A DNA stretch of 64,000 nt from Planctomycetota bacterium (GTDB taxonomy: Bacteria; Planctomycetota; Phycisphaerae; Phycisphaerales; UBA1924), in contig JAFIFX010000005.1 of assembly GCA_020831805.1 (NCBI GenBank), forward strand, positions 1-64,000. Direction: 5' to 3'. Made by a program: the position numbers and the translations under genes. How positions within the stretch are numbered: position 1 is the stretch's first letter; each line of letters starts with the position of its first letter. Positions 35,114-43,626 of the stretch are shown here, in pieces. The notes under the pieces are model-generated. The model was not told where the DNA came from and made no database searches. It worked only from the letters and a program-made list of their open reading frames with translations.

Positions 35114-36078
35114 CAGCGGCTCCCCTCTTCGATCACGACGCCGGAGTTCCGACGCACCACAACCTCTCCGCCCGCGCCCGGAACCCGCGCGGGCAGACGC
35201 AGCTCCACCGTCGCCCCACGGGCGCCGGGTTCTCGATCACCGTTGTTGAACACCACCACCCGACCCCCGTGGGCATCCACGATCCGGTGCACGATCGGCA
35301 GCCCGAGCCCCGTGCCCGCGGCCCGGGTCGTAAAGAACGGATTGAACATCCGCTCGATCACCCCGCTCGGGATGCCGTCGCCCTCGTCCCGCACGCGGAG
35401 CACCACCCCCGGCGTCGGGTCGGCGTCGTCCGGATCAACCATCCCCCCCGAAACCCCGGCGATGATGACCGCCCCGCCCGCGACGCGGTTGGCCTCGCCG
35501 GCGTTGCGCAGGATGTTCACCAGCGCCTGGTGGACCATGCCCGGATCGCACTCGATGCCGATCTCGGGGGATTCGTCGTTCCGGTACACCGGCCCGGTCT
35601 CCGCGCGGCAGGCGTCCATCGCCCGGTCCAGCAGCACGCCCGCGTCGCAGGCGACGGGACGCGGCGTGATTTCCTTCGCGAAGGTCAGCACATCCCCCAC
35701 CACCGCGTCCAGCCCGCGCACCGCGCCGGCGATCTTCGACGCGACGACCGAACTCTCCGGACGGTCGGCGAGGTCTTCTTCAAGCATCCGGGCGTACAAG
35801 CTGATCGACGCCAACGGGTTGCGCACCTCGTGGGCGATGCCGGCTGCCATCTCGCCCAGCGCGGCCAGACGCTTGGACCGCTGCAGGGCCTCGTTGGCCT
35901 CCCGCAGCTCGGCGCTGAGCCGGCGGACCTCGCCGCGGAGCTGGGCGTGGGTCCGCTCGAGCTTGGCCGTAACCTCGTTGAACGCGGTCATCAGCTCGGC
36001 CAGGTCCGTGGCCGAGAGCGTACCGGTCAAGGCCGCGCCGCCGATCGCATCCGGGATGGGCGTGGCCGTCGGGGTCAT
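35113..36078 (-). CDS. Sensor histidine kinase, FlgS/FleS-like
   Basis: A 321-residue soluble kinase with no transmembrane helix. An N-terminal coiled coil (about 25-72) precedes HisKA with phospho-acceptor H83 (GIAHEVRNPLASISLYARML). HATPase_c follows, with N box (ALVNILRNAGEAN), G1 (VRDEGDGIP), F box (FNPFFTTRAAG) and G2 (GTGLGLPIVHRIV). Like other flagellar checkpoint kinases it is cytoplasmic and could sense the export apparatus. Starts in a 4-bp overlap with the upstream coiled-coil gene and ends overlapping its partner regulator. Confidence 0.9.
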   Translation of the reverse strand: MTPTATPIPDAIGGAALTGTLSATDLAELMTAFNEVTAKLERTHAQLRGEVRRLSAELREANEALQRSKRLAALGEMAAGIAHEVRNPLASISLYARMLEEDLADRPESSVVASKIAGAVRGLDAVVGDVLTFAKEITPRPVACDAGVLLDRAMDACRAETGPVYRNDESPEIGIECDPGMVHQALVNILRNAGEANRVAGGAVIIAGVSGGMVDPDDADPTPGVVLRVRDEGDGIPSGVIERMFNPFFTTRAAGTGLGLPIVHRIVDAHGGRVVVFNNGDREPGARGATVELRLPARVPGAGGEVVVRRNSGVVIEEGSR

Positions 36079-36545
36079 CCCCGGGCGTCCTGGATCGTGG
36101 GGTTGATCGCGCGGTGGCTTCCAGAGTACGCCTTCGCGGCACCCGACGCCGTGTTGACCGAGGCCAGACGCCCGGCCAGCTCGTCGCGCCGGCGCTGGAG
36201 TTCCGCCCGGGCCTTCTTGTCCCGCTCGCGGATGCGGGCCATGACCTGCTCGAGCTGGGCGAGCCGATCACGGATCTGGGCGTGCTCGTTGCGGCCCAGC
36301 ACCCGGGCCGACTCGGGATCATCGAGGATCGCGGCCAGCTCGTCGCCCAGGCGGGTCAGGTCGGCCACCAGCGGCTCGCGCCTGGTCAGCAGGGCGACCA
36401 GCTCGTCGGGATCGTTCTCGACCACGCCGACCGAGATGGCCTCGCTGAGCTCATCAAGGCGCAGGCAGCGGTCACGCATCTGCAGGGCGAGGGTGCGGAC
36501 CCGCGCTGCCGGCGATACCCGGTTGTCATCCACCGAATCGGCCAT
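36075..36545 (-). CDS. Coiled-coil protein, possible FlgN/FliT-type export chaperone
   Basis: A 156-residue, almost entirely helical and charged protein. The segment LALQMRDRCLRLDELSEAISVGVVENDPDELVALLTRREPLVADLTRLGDELAAIL has the layout of FlgN/FliT chaperones: two long helices and a KR-E/P turn where the helper counts REPLV. This assignment is inference. It overlaps the histidine kinase start by 4 bp, so it opens the regulatory operon. ATG at 36545 with AAGGGT upstream; a CGGGGC hairpin lies in the leader. Confidence 0.6.
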   Translation of the reverse strand: MADSVDDNRVSPAARVRTLALQMRDRCLRLDELSEAISVGVVENDPDELVALLTRREPLVADLTRLGDELAAILDDPESARVLGRNEHAQIRDRLAQLEQVMARIRERDKKARAELQRRRDELAGRLASVNTASGAAKAYSGSHRAINPTIQDARG

Positions 36546-36589
36546 TCCATGACCCTTATCTCGGGGCTCCGCCCCGTTTGAATGACTGG

Positions 36590-36597
36590 TTATCGGC
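36590..36597 (-). promoter_or_regulatory. GCCGATAA motif, sigma-28 -10-like
   Basis: The minus strand reads GCCGATAA, identical to the FliA -10 consensus, 45 bp before the ATG of the first gene of the regulatory operon. No TAAA -35 element is found 15 nt upstream, so the promoter call is weak. Confidence 0.3.
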
Positions 36598-36628
36598 ATA
36601 TCTTGCCGACGGCTCCAATCTCTGCGCT

Positions 36629-39097
36629 TCAGTTCGACGGGCCGGCGGCCAGAAGCCGGGACGAGGCGTCCAGCCAGGCCTGCCAATCCCGCCGGTTCAT
36701 GGGCAGGGCCGGGTCGTCCCAGGTCGAGTCGGGCAGCGAGAGATAGAACCGGCGGGCCCGCTCGTTGGCGGTCCGGGCCCGGCGCAGGTCGCCCTGGGCC
36801 ACATGGATGTTGACGATCTGGATCAGCGCCACGAGGGTGGCGGGGTCGCGGCTGTACCGGTCGCGGGCCAGGTCGTATGCCCGGATCGCGTCGTCGTAAC
36901 GCCCGAGGTCGCTGAGCAGGTCGCCCAGATAAAAGTGAGCGTTCCGCAGCGAGATCTCCTCCAGCCTGGAGCGGTCCGCCTCACGCTTCATCCCAAGGAT
37001 CGCGATCGATCGCTCGTACTGCCGGATGGCCTCCTCGCGGTGGTTGGCGAGCAGGTCGGCCCGCTGGCTCCGGGTGGTCGGGGGCAGGGAGTCTTCCAGC
37101 GACTGGCGGATGTCCTCCGCCAGTCGGCGATGGGCCTCACCGAGCCGGTACCGGATGAGTCCCTCCTCCGCGTCGCCGGGGTAGCGGCGGAGGACCTCCT
37201 CGAGCCGCTCGATGGCGCGGGCGGACCGCCCGCTGCGGTCGTAGAGGAACGCCAGCTCCACCAGCGCATCGCGGAACATCCGCGTGGTGGTGCCGGTCAT
37301 CGAGCCGTCGAGGACCCGTCTCAGCAGGCGTTCGGCCTCCGCGTTGTTGTCCGGGTTCTCGTCATACAGATAGGTCTGGGCGAGGGGGACATAGCTGGCG
37401 TCGGCCCAGACGCCGATGTCCTGCCCGCCGGTGCCGTGCCGCGATTCGATCAGGTCCTGATAGGCCTCCGCGGCGGCCTGGTACTCGCCCATGGCCCGGA
37501 GGGCCTCGGCCATACGGAAGCGGGCCTCCGCCGCCCGGGCGTCGCCCGGCAGGGATTCGGCATAGGTCTTGAACGCCTGGACCGCTTCACGCTGATCGCC
37601 CGCCCGATCGAACAAGTCGGCCGCCTCCCACAACGAATCGGCGTAGCGGCGGATGTCCGTGAGCACGAAGCTCTCGGCGTGAAAGCGTCGGTTGATCGCG
37701 GCGGCGATCAGGTGGCGTTGCACCTCGACACGAATGGACGGGTCCAGCCCCACGAGCGGGTTGGCCCGCGTCGTCGAGCCTTTGGAGAGCTCCTCCGCCG
37801 AGCGCCGGTGCGCCATGGCGATGGTCTCAAGCAACGGCGCGGGCAGCGGTCGGCCACGCATGATCCGCTCGCCGAGCGTGGTGTAGCGCAACGCCAGCCG
37901 GGGCTCCGCGATCACGAGCGCCTCCCCGGCCCGGTCCAGCAGGCTCAGCATGATCCGCTCGCGGGTCGGCTCTCCGAGGATGCCCAGGGCGTCGTACTCG
38001 TCGATGAGTTTGTCGTAGGCCTCAAGGCTCAGCTCGGGCGAGCCGAGCAGGGCCTCGGTCTCCCCAAGGCCGATCATGGCCCATGGGTACGCCTCGGAGT
38101 GCGCATATCGCGCGGTGATGCCGGCATAGGTGTCGCGCGCCGCCGCGGCGTTGCCCGCACGCTGCTCCAGCCGCCCGCGCTCGAGCAGCACCATCGGATA
38201 GTGCCCGTCCCCCGCGGCGCTGAGCGACTCGGCCAGATTGACCTGGTCCATCGCGGCCCGATCGGCGCCGATCATGCCGTAGGCGCGGGCCAGCAGCAGG
38301 TGCAGTCGGGCGCGTCCGGCTGGACCGGCCTGGTCGAGCCGGGGGATCTCGCGGAGCAGACGCGTGATTGTCTCGTCCACATACCCCTGATCGAGGCGGA
38401 TGCGGGACTGGGCTTCGACCGCCCAGACCCGCTGGTCGATCGACACCGTCGGATCGGCGAGCACATCCGCCAGCACTTCCAGGGCCCGGTTGCGATCCGG
38501 CGAGGGCGGGCGGAGCAGCAGGGCCACGGCCCGTCGGATCACCGGCTCTCGGACCGCGTTGGCGCTGCTCGGGATCGTCGCCAGCCGGATCAGCGCCGCG
38601 TTCAGCTCGCCGCGGGAGAGATAGGTATCGGCAAGCGCCGCGACATCCCGCGCGGGCAGCTCGAGCCCCTGGCGCTCGGCCTCCATGTACTCGCGGATGA
38701 TCGAGACATGATTTCGGTCGTCGTTGATCTCAAGCTTCTTCTGTCCCCAGTAGATGGACCGTGCCTTGGCGAGGTGATACCGCTGCCGGTCGGGCACCGT
38801 GAGAACATCCCTGTTCGTCCAGGGGTGGACGCGGCTGTTGAGCAGGTCGATCGCGTCCTCATACTGCTCGCGTTCGATCAGCTGTTCGGCGCGGGTCAGC
38901 ACCGGGCCGAACTCGGGGTCCGGCGCGGTCGCGACCGCGAAAGCCACCCCCAGCAGCAGCACGCCCGAGGCCGCCAGCAGCACCGGCACCTGCCAGAGCT
39001 CCCGCCAGCCGCTGCGGACCCGCTCGACCGGGTCCGCCGGCGCGGGCGCCGGGGCCTCCGTCTCGGGCGCATCGTTCTGTTCGGTCTCGTCGGGCAT
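36629..39097 (-). CDS. Large TPR-repeat membrane protein
   Basis: An 822-residue protein with an acidic Pro/Ala-rich cytoplasmic start and one transmembrane helix near 40-58 (VPVLLAASGVLLLGVAFAVAT). A long array of TPR/Sel-type helical pairs follows, for example EQYEDAIDLLNSRV, AAAARDTYAGITARYAHSEAYPWAMIGLGETEALLG, DYADSLWEAADLFDRAGDQREAVQAFKTYAESLPGD, AIERLEEVLRRYPGDAEEGLIRYRLGEAHRRLAED and YDDAIRAYDLARDRYSRDP. It is probably an envelope scaffold. ATG preferred over a GTG 12 nt upstream. Independent of the flagellar block though on the same strand; GCCGATAA lies at 39158-39165 upstream. Confidence 0.85.
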   Translation of the reverse strand: MPDETEQNDAPETEAPAPAPADPVERVRSGWRELWQVPVLLAASGVLLLGVAFAVATAPDPEFGPVLTRAEQLIEREQYEDAIDLLNSRVHPWTNRDVLTVPDRQRYHLAKARSIYWGQKKLEINDDRNHVSIIREYMEAERQGLELPARDVAALADTYLSRGELNAALIRLATIPSSANAVREPVIRRAVALLLRPPSPDRNRALEVLADVLADPTVSIDQRVWAVEAQSRIRLDQGYVDETITRLLREIPRLDQAGPAGRARLHLLLARAYGMIGADRAAMDQVNLAESLSAAGDGHYPMVLLERGRLEQRAGNAAAARDTYAGITARYAHSEAYPWAMIGLGETEALLGSPELSLEAYDKLIDEYDALGILGEPTRERIMLSLLDRAGEALVIAEPRLALRYTTLGERIMRGRPLPAPLLETIAMAHRRSAEELSKGSTTRANPLVGLDPSIRVEVQRHLIAAAINRRFHAESFVLTDIRRYADSLWEAADLFDRAGDQREAVQAFKTYAESLPGDARAAEARFRMAEALRAMGEYQAAAEAYQDLIESRHGTGGQDIGVWADASYVPLAQTYLYDENPDNNAEAERLLRRVLDGSMTGTTTRMFRDALVELAFLYDRSGRSARAIERLEEVLRRYPGDAEEGLIRYRLGEAHRRLAEDIRQSLEDSLPPTTRSQRADLLANHREEAIRQYERSIAILGMKREADRSRLEEISLRNAHFYLGDLLSDLGRYDDAIRAYDLARDRYSRDPATLVALIQIVNIHVAQGDLRRARTANERARRFYLSLPDSTWDDPALPMNRRDWQAWLDASSRLLAAGPSN

Positions 39098-39157
39098 CGC
39101 GCACCACACCCGCTCCGGGCACGCGACCGCCGCGCACCCCGCCGGGTCCTCACCCGG

Positions 39158-39165
39158 TTATCGGC
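39158..39165 (-). promoter_or_regulatory. GCCGATAA motif upstream of the TPR gene
   Basis: Minus-strand GCCGATAACC, the same 10-mer as at 36588-36597, 61 bp upstream of the TPR-protein ATG. Could be a -10 element; no matching -35. Confidence 0.25.
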
Positions 39166-39210
39166 CAGATCGGTCCGGGCATCCACACAAGCCCCGGCCC
39201 GGGGGCGACA

Positions 39211-40761
39211 TCAGCCGGACTGCCGGGACTGGGGGATTGTCCTGGCGACCACCACCGCCTTGGCGGCGGCATCCCCCCGATGGCGACCCTCGCGATCGAT
39301 CAGGGCCAGGGCCGCGACCGGTGGGATCAGCCATTTGATGGTGCAGCGGACCAGCCCCCAGAAGACGCCGAGCTTATGTTCCGGTCCCGGCGCCGCCCGG
39401 TAGACACGCACCCCGGCAATGAACTTGCCCGGTGAGAACCCCAGCAGCCCCTCCCACACCCCCATGGTCAGCGCCCCACCGATCATCGTGCCGGGGATGG
39501 CCAGCCAGGCGTGGTCGGGCATCATCAGCACCTGGAGCGTCAGCACCTCGCGGACGTTCGCCCCGAAGGCCGGAGCCACCACCCAGATCACCAGCAGGAG
39601 GTCGAACAGGGTGGCGATCAGCCGGCGCCCCGGGTCGGCCAGCGCCCAGCCGTCCGGGACCGTCCACGGCGTATCGGCCGACGGGCGGATGATGACCATC
39701 AGCGCGGCGATCATCACAGCCAGGAGCATCGCCGCGATCAGCCGGAACTCATCGGCCGACACCGGCGAGCGGGTCTGCACCGGCCCGTCGTGCACGACCC
39801 GGCCGGTGGCCAGCGAGATCTCGGTGGCGCGCAGGCCGGTGTCCGGCGTGCGACCGATCCGCACCAGCCGCCCGGACGACGGCATCGTGGTGACCGACCA
39901 GACCTCCCCGGGCCGGTCCTCGAACGAACCGATCCGCCACGCGTTCGACGCGCCGATCGACCAGACCTCGGAGGATTCGCCCGAGCCCAGCCCGGCGATG
40001 ATCTCCCGGCCCCAACCCAGCCGCCAGTCCGCCGACCAGAACCGGTCCCAGTCGGCGAGGTCGGTCCCTGCCCAGTGCCCGGCGTCGAGCGTCCAGGCGC
40101 GGGCACGATCCGGGCCACGAACCGCCAGGAGCAGCCCGTCCGCATACGACACAACCGTCGCATCGTCCGGATGGACTTCGGCCACACCGGCGAGATCCTC
40201 CGGCAGCTCGACGGCTTCCCATCCGTCCGACGCCATGCGCAGCAGCGCGAGGCCACGCCCGTCGTGCATGAGCGCGTGCACGGCGCCGTCACGCCCGGCG
40301 GTGACGCCGAGATCGATCAGCAGGCCGCCTCCCGTCAGGCCTGGGGCCAGATCAAACACGCCGAGCGGCAGATCGGTCCACATGCCCTCCAGCCCGGCGG
40401 GCACGGCGCGGGCGGTCAGCACCCGCCGGACCAGGCCCGAGGGCGATTCGGTGGGTGGGAAGATGACATACACGCGGTCGCCCCGGGCCGCCATGGCGAC
40501 GGGTCGCTCCAGCAAGGCCCGGACCGTGCGGGCCGCCCCCGCCGGCGCGGCGCCGGCCCGCGCGTCCGGATCCCGCGGCGCCAGATGGATGAGCTGCAGG
40601 TTCTCGCCCGCGGTGGAGAGGACCCAGGCGTGGCTCGGCGCATCGGAGCGGGCGGGGGTCACCGCGCCGGGCAGCCGTTCGCGGACCGGCTCACCGGCGA
40701 CCGCGGTCGCCGCGGCCGTCCAGATACAGAGGAGCACGATCGCACGGATCAGCAGCGTCAT
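39211..40761 (-). CDS. RDD-family membrane protein with beta-propeller-like N-terminal part
   Basis: A 516-residue protein. A signal peptide (MTLLIRAIVLLCIWTAAATAVAGE) precedes an extracytoplasmic part to about residue 335 with repeated short strands and SADGxx-type turns, possibly a degenerate propeller. Membrane helices follow from about 340. The RDD-type domain contains GRRLIATLFDLLLVIWVVAP and the motif GFSPGKFIAGVRVYRAAPG, near the C-terminus. Transport or sensing role unknown. ATG overlaps the stop of the upstream lipoprotein gene by 4 bp, last gene of a four-gene set. Confidence 0.8.
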   Translation of the reverse strand: MTLLIRAIVLLCIWTAAATAVAGEPVRERLPGAVTPARSDAPSHAWVLSTAGENLQLIHLAPRDPDARAGAAPAGAARTVRALLERPVAMAARGDRVYVIFPPTESPSGLVRRVLTARAVPAGLEGMWTDLPLGVFDLAPGLTGGGLLIDLGVTAGRDGAVHALMHDGRGLALLRMASDGWEAVELPEDLAGVAEVHPDDATVVSYADGLLLAVRGPDRARAWTLDAGHWAGTDLADWDRFWSADWRLGWGREIIAGLGSGESSEVWSIGASNAWRIGSFEDRPGEVWSVTTMPSSGRLVRIGRTPDTGLRATEISLATGRVVHDGPVQTRSPVSADEFRLIAAMLLAVMIAALMVIIRPSADTPWTVPDGWALADPGRRLIATLFDLLLVIWVVAPAFGANVREVLTLQVLMMPDHAWLAIPGTMIGGALTMGVWEGLLGFSPGKFIAGVRVYRAAPGPEHKLGVFWGLVRCTIKWLIPPVAALALIDREGRHRGDAAAKAVVVARTIPQSRQSG

Positions 40762-41606
40762 CCCTCCGTGTCCCAATCCAGGTCGTCGAGGTCGATCACT
40801 TCTCCCACGCGGTACGCCCGACGCAGCCGTTCGGGGTCGAAGACCGCGGCGTTGATCGGTCGCACCTGCGGCTCGCCGAGCTGCATCCGGAGGAACCCAT
40901 CGAAGCCGGGAACCCGGATCTCGATCCTCCGGGGCAGTCGCCCGAGCGTCGCCACCCCCTGGCGGTCGGTCACCGGCCCGTGCAGGCCCAGCTCGCCCTC
41001 GGCCACGACCGCGCCCCCGGCGTCGTAGGCGGTCGAGCCGACCAGCTCGAGCGTGCGCGCGTCGTACCGCAACGCCACATGGCCCCAGCGGGTCGGCACG
41101 GTCAGCACCGCGCGCCCGCGGTCGTCCCACGACGGCTCCCCCACCGCGTCCGGGTCGAGCGGCAGCAGGCCGATCAGCATCGGGATGTCGCGCGGGTGCA
41201 CCGGCAGGCCCAGGGCCTCGGCCTTGGCCGGCGTGGCCAGCGACTGTTCGCCGATGAGCATCACCCGCCGGTCCGAGTCGGAAACATCCACCAGCCAGTA
41301 GCGCGTCTCGTCCGCGCCGAGCGCGATGTAGACCTCGCCGAGTTTGCCGACGGTCACGGCAACGCGGTCGGGGCGTTCGACCTGGAGGTGGCCCTCCCCC
41401 TGCTCGGCGAAGCGCGAGCCCTCGGCGTCGCGCCCCTCGACCCGGACGCTGGTCCGCGCCCAGAGCCGATCGACGCCCGCCACGCGTGCGTTGTGGGCCT
41501 CGACGATCGATGCCGCTTCCGGCAGGACGCCGGGCCGTTTGGGTGAAGAGCACGCCGCCGCGAGCAGCAGGGGAAGGCACAGCAGAACAGGCAGAACGCG
41601 GTTCAC
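40758..41606 (-). CDS. LolA/LolB-like outer-membrane lipoprotein
   Basis: A 282-residue lipoprotein: MNRVLPVLLCLPLLLAAAC|SSPKR carries a typical lipobox. The mature part has a beta-rich pattern seen in LolA/DUF4292-type lipoproteins: VDRLWARTSVRVEGRDAEGSRFAEQGEGHLQVERPDRVAVTVGKLGEVYIALGADETRYWLVD, and RRIEIRVPGFDGFLRMQLGEPQVRPINAAVFDP. It may bind lipids or lipoproteins, which is inferred from fold pattern only. GTG start overlapping the upstream gene by 4 bp. Confidence 0.75.
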   Translation of the reverse strand: MNRVLPVLLCLPLLLAAACSSPKRPGVLPEAASIVEAHNARVAGVDRLWARTSVRVEGRDAEGSRFAEQGEGHLQVERPDRVAVTVGKLGEVYIALGADETRYWLVDVSDSDRRVMLIGEQSLATPAKAEALGLPVHPRDIPMLIGLLPLDPDAVGEPSWDDRGRAVLTVPTRWGHVALRYDARTLELVGSTAYDAGGAVVAEGELGLHGPVTDRQGVATLGRLPRRIEIRVPGFDGFLRMQLGEPQVRPINAAVFDPERLRRAYRVGEVIDLDDLDWDTEG

Positions 41607-42130
41607 GCCCCGTCCTCATCGAGCTGCATCACGCGGCTGAGTTCCTCGGTCGCCTCGGCGATGGCCGTCTCATCCATGCCGGGATCGGCGACGAGATGCT
41701 CCTCCCCGCCGGGCCGCCCCTTCAGACGCAGGACACCGGGTTGATCGGGAACCACGCCGTCGTAGACCAGCCGGCGCTTGCGCATCAGCAGCAGGGCGAT
41801 GAGGTAGCGAAAAGCAATCTGCTTGGGCTGCTCGGCGTCGGCGAGTTGTTCGAACAGGTCGAACAACTCCTCGGGCGAGACGATCGGGGACCTGGCCTTG
41901 GTCTCCTCCCCGGCGATGCGCTTCCAATAGCCGAAGACGCGCGCCGGGGCCTCGGGCCTCGCCCCCCGGTCCCAGGCCTCGGTCGAATAGAGGACCCGGG
42001 CCAGGGACTCCTCGCCCGGCGTCTCGACGAGCACCGCCACATGCTTCTCGCCCGGGGCGAACACGCGCCCGGTCGCGGCACAAGCTTCTTCTCGGCGGAC
42101 GATGTCGTACGGCGCGGACGAACCGATCAT
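41603..42130 (-). CDS. Conserved hypothetical protein, 175 aa
   Basis: A soluble protein beginning MIGSSAPYDIVRREEACAATGRVFAPGEKHVAVLVETPG; the CAATGRVFAPGE segment recalls a rudimentary zinc-binding or treble-clef turn with one visible Cys. The middle is helical (VSPEELFDLFEQLADAEQPKQIAFRYLIALLLMRKRRLVYDG). The tail is acidic. ATG start; stop overlaps the lipoprotein gene start. Family not recognised with certainty, but the operon arrangement suggests co-expression with envelope genes. Confidence 0.7.
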   Translation of the reverse strand: MIGSSAPYDIVRREEACAATGRVFAPGEKHVAVLVETPGEESLARVLYSTEAWDRGARPEAPARVFGYWKRIAGEETKARSPIVSPEELFDLFEQLADAEQPKQIAFRYLIALLLMRKRRLVYDGVVPDQPGVLRLKGRPGGEEHLVADPGMDETAIAEATEELSRVMQLDEDGA

Positions 42131-42172
42131 GCCTGAGTGTACGGCCCGCGGGGGCGCATCGCCCGCGGCACC

Positions 42173-42430
42173 TCAGCAGGACACCTCGAAGAATCGGTTG
42201 TTCGTCCCGCCCGGCCCGACACGGAAACGCACCCGCTTGCCGCAGCGGGGGCACATGGCGTTGTAGGCGGTGCCGTCCTTGTTGCGGCTGACCCGGACAT
42301 AGGCCCCGGCGCACATGAAACGGACACCGATCCAGGGGCGTTGGCCCGCGCGTCCGTCCCCGGGGCCGGGCTGGGCCACGCCCTCCAGGATGGAGATGGT
42401 CCGGCTGGAATCGCTCACGGGCTTCTCCAT
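42173..42430 (-). CDS. Small zinc-ribbon-like protein
   Basis: An 85-residue protein whose C-terminal half has cysteine pairs RFMCAGAYVRV and YNAMCPRCGKRVRF plus a terminal C. This suggests a small metal-binding ribbon with few basic residues. The N-terminus is Ser/Gly/Pro-rich. ATG at 42430; a GTG at codon 5 is an alternative. It is divergent from lpxI and 42 bp upstream of the 41603-42130 gene, so it probably opens that operon. Confidence 0.65.
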   Translation of the reverse strand: MEKPVSDSSRTISILEGVAQPGPGDGRAGQRPWIGVRFMCAGAYVRVSRNKDGTAYNAMCPRCGKRVRFRVGPGGTNNRFFEVSC

Positions 42431-42611
42431 CGGCCGAAAGCCGCCCCGGCCTTGCGTCCGAGAACAGGACCCAAACGAAAAATCGTCCGATTCGGTGTCA
42501 GACATCCGCTTTGCAGAGCGGAACCCGTTCGGGCCGAGTGATTTGGGAGTATCATCCCTCCCGTGCCCCGTTGCCCGCGACGGGCGTCCAAGGACGGCCC
42601 CCGCCACGACC

Positions 42612-43622
42612 ATGCCATCGAACCTGACCATCCTCCCCGACCCCCCCCCACCGCCCGCACCGATCGGGCTGATCGCCGGGGGTGGACGCCTGCCGATCTT
42701 TGTGGCCGAAGGCCTCAAAGAGATGGGCTACACCGTACACGGGGTCGGGCTGCACCGGCAGTACGACCCGGACCTGCCCGGCTGCTGCAACTCGTTCAAG
42801 GATGTGGGTTTACTACGGATCGGCGCGTGGGGCCGGGTGCTCCGCGGCCACGGGGTCCGCCACGCGATCATGGTCGGAAAGGTCGACAAGGCCAATCTGA
42901 TGCACGACCGGTGGCGCGTGTTCAAGAACATCCCCGACCTGGCCACCGCCCTGGTCTGGTACCGCAAGCTCCGGCACGACCGGCGCTCCCACGCGGTGCT
43001 CAAGGCCGTGGCCGATGTGCTCGACCGCAAGGGGGTCCAGTTGATTGATTCCACCGTGCCCATCCCCGACCAGCTCGCCGCCCCTGGCGTGATGACCGCC
43101 ACCCAGCCCACCCGCGAGCAGCGGGCCGACATCGAGCTGGTCTGGCCCATGCTCGCCGAGTTGCTGCGCCTGGACATCGGCCAGGCCATCACCGTCCGCG
43201 ACCGCGATGTGATCTCCGTCGAGGCCGTCGAGGGCACCGACCGCATGATCGAACGCACCGGCGAACTCTGCAAGCGCGGCGGGTGGACCCTGGTCAAGGG
43301 CGCCCGCGCCCAGCACGACCGGCGCAGCGATGTCCCCACCGTGGGCGTGCGCACCATCGAGCACATGGCCCGCCACGGCGGGCGATGCCTCGCGATCGCC
43401 GCCGGCGATGTCATCATGCTCGACCGCGAGGAGATGATCCGACGGGCCGACGACCTCGGGGTGGCGATCATCGGCGTGCCCATGGCCCACGCGACCGCCG
43501 GCGTCCGACCACGCCCGCAGACCGAAGCCGAGGGCGAAATCGAAGCCAAGCAGTCCGGCCAGCCCGCCCCCAAGCACCCCGCGGTCGCCCGCAACCCCAA
43601 CGCCGCGGGCGCGGCCCGCTGA
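42612..43622 (+). CDS. lpxI: UDP-2,3-diacylglucosamine pyrophosphatase LpxI
   Basis: Lipid A synthesis enzyme that hydrolyses UDP-2,3-diacylglucosamine to lipid X and UMP; LpxI replaces LpxH in many bacteria. The 336-residue protein shows the LpxI (DUF1009) layout: IGLIAGGGRLPIFVAEGLKEMGYTVHGVGL, GRVLRGHGVRHAIMVGKVDKANLM, QLIDSTVPIPDQLA, DIGQAITVRDRDVISVEAVEGTDRMIERTGELC, and KGARAQHDRRSDVPTVGVRTIEHMA. Pro-rich first 16 residues. The C-terminal 40 residues are extra and low complexity. It indicates an LPS-bearing outer membrane. ATG at 42612. Confidence 0.92.
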   Translation: MPSNLTILPDPPPPPAPIGLIAGGGRLPIFVAEGLKEMGYTVHGVGLHRQYDPDLPGCCNSFKDVGLLRIGAWGRVLRGHGVRHAIMVGKVDKANLMHDRWRVFKNIPDLATALVWYRKLRHDRRSHAVLKAVADVLDRKGVQLIDSTVPIPDQLAAPGVMTATQPTREQRADIELVWPMLAELLRLDIGQAITVRDRDVISVEAVEGTDRMIERTGELCKRGGWTLVKGARAQHDRRSDVPTVGVRTIEHMARHGGRCLAIAAGDVIMLDREEMIRRADDLGVAIIGVPMAHATAGVRPRPQTEAEGEIEAKQSGQPAPKHPAVARNPNAAGAAR

Positions 43623-43626
43623 GCCC

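Noticed and set aside
36578-39403. Long plus-strand frame opposite the TPR gene
   Set aside because: No recognisable domain and biased composition; the minus frame has a transmembrane helix and regular TPR-type repeats.
42431-42611. Promoter for lpxI (TATCAT at 42550)
   Set aside because: No -35 element at an acceptable distance; left uncalled.
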